From contig NTHE01000008.1 in assembly GCA_002551355.1 (NCBI GenBank), forward strand, positions 3,361 through 67,360: DNA of 64,000 nucleotides, read 5' to 3'. Positions within the stretch are counted from its first letter, which is position 1, and the number at the start of each line of letters is the position of its first letter. The translations under genes were made by a program, and so were the position numbers. Of this stretch, positions 63,130 through 64,000 are shown in pieces. Below the pieces are notes generated by a model. That model saw only the letters and a list, made by a program, of their open reading frames with translations. It did not search any database and had not been told where the DNA came from. The stretch comes from Streptomyces sp. man185 (GTDB lineage: Bacteria > Actinomycetota > Actinomycetes > Streptomycetales > Streptomycetaceae).

Positions 63130-64000
<871 letters not shown>

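Overview
The window is about 72% G+C, with GTG starts, GTGA and ATGA stop/start overlaps, Tat/Sec-type exported hydrolases and several gene families typical of Streptomyces. It is almost certainly a stretch of Streptomyces (or close relative) chromosome. I see no rRNA, tRNA, CRISPR array, prophage or insertion sequence. The last gene and the first gene run off the window.

Layout. (1) 1-9.1 kb is carbohydrate and carbon metabolism. A divergent pair of secreted, discoidin-bearing glycan enzymes (an unclassified beta-helix protein and a GH16 laminarinase-type glucanase) shares a palindromic operator. It is followed by a DUF3048 lipoprotein, a frameshifted 3-hydroxybutyryl-CoA dehydrogenase, a GH18 chitinase behind the classic Streptomyces chitinase repeat promoter, and phosphoglucomutase. 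(2) 10.5-31.7 kb is a complete catechol-peptide siderophore locus. It has 2,3-dihydroxybenzoate (DHB) synthesis and activation genes (dhbA, C, E, B and a free-standing aryl carrier protein), a two-module NRPS (C-A-T-C-A-T-TE) whose adenylation codes I read as probable Arg and Thr, an MbtH protein, an MFS exporter, a fused FecCD permease, an enterochelin-esterase-like hydrolase, an M20 amidohydrolase, a lipoprotein receptor and an ATPase. Four DmdR/IdeR-type iron boxes lie in its three divergent promoter regions. The composition predicts a cyclic (DHB-Arg-Thr)3 trilactone of the griseobactin/streptobactin type. (3) 31.7-36.9 kb is the methylmalonyl-CoA mutase operon (mutA-mutB-meaB). (4) 37-44.7 kb holds small, mostly uncharacterised genes: SHOCT and DUF proteins, a tyrosine phosphatase, a paired membrane/soluble set, VOC proteins and a decayed cation-diffusion facilitator. 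(5) 44.8-48.7 kb is a three-gene molybdenum hydroxylase operon of the PaoABC/YagTSR type. (6) 48.9-60.3 kb mixes an anti-sigma-like ATPase, a semialdehyde dehydrogenase, a 2-hydroxyacid dehydrogenase, baeRF3 and DUF1269 proteins, a glutaminase-STAS fusion, an exported endonuclease I, a GH25-type hydrolase, an rRNA methyltransferase and an acyl-CoA dehydrogenase. (7) 60.6-64 kb has a MerR regulator divergent from a SulP transporter with a dyad operator between them, then the start of a Ser/Thr kinase.

How the genes work together. The best-defined system is iron acquisition. Isochorismate synthase, isochorismatase and the dehydrogenase make DHB; DhbE loads it on the carrier protein; the NRPS joins it to two amino acids and the thioesterase cyclises and releases the product; the MFS protein exports it. 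The lipoprotein, fused permease and ATPase bring the ferric complex back. An esterase and, I propose, the M20 hydrolase take the ligand apart. Iron boxes in all three promoter regions would switch the set on together in iron starvation. Several intergenic gaps carry short tandem repeats (periods 15-23 bp), and perfect or near-perfect hairpins separate many convergent genes.
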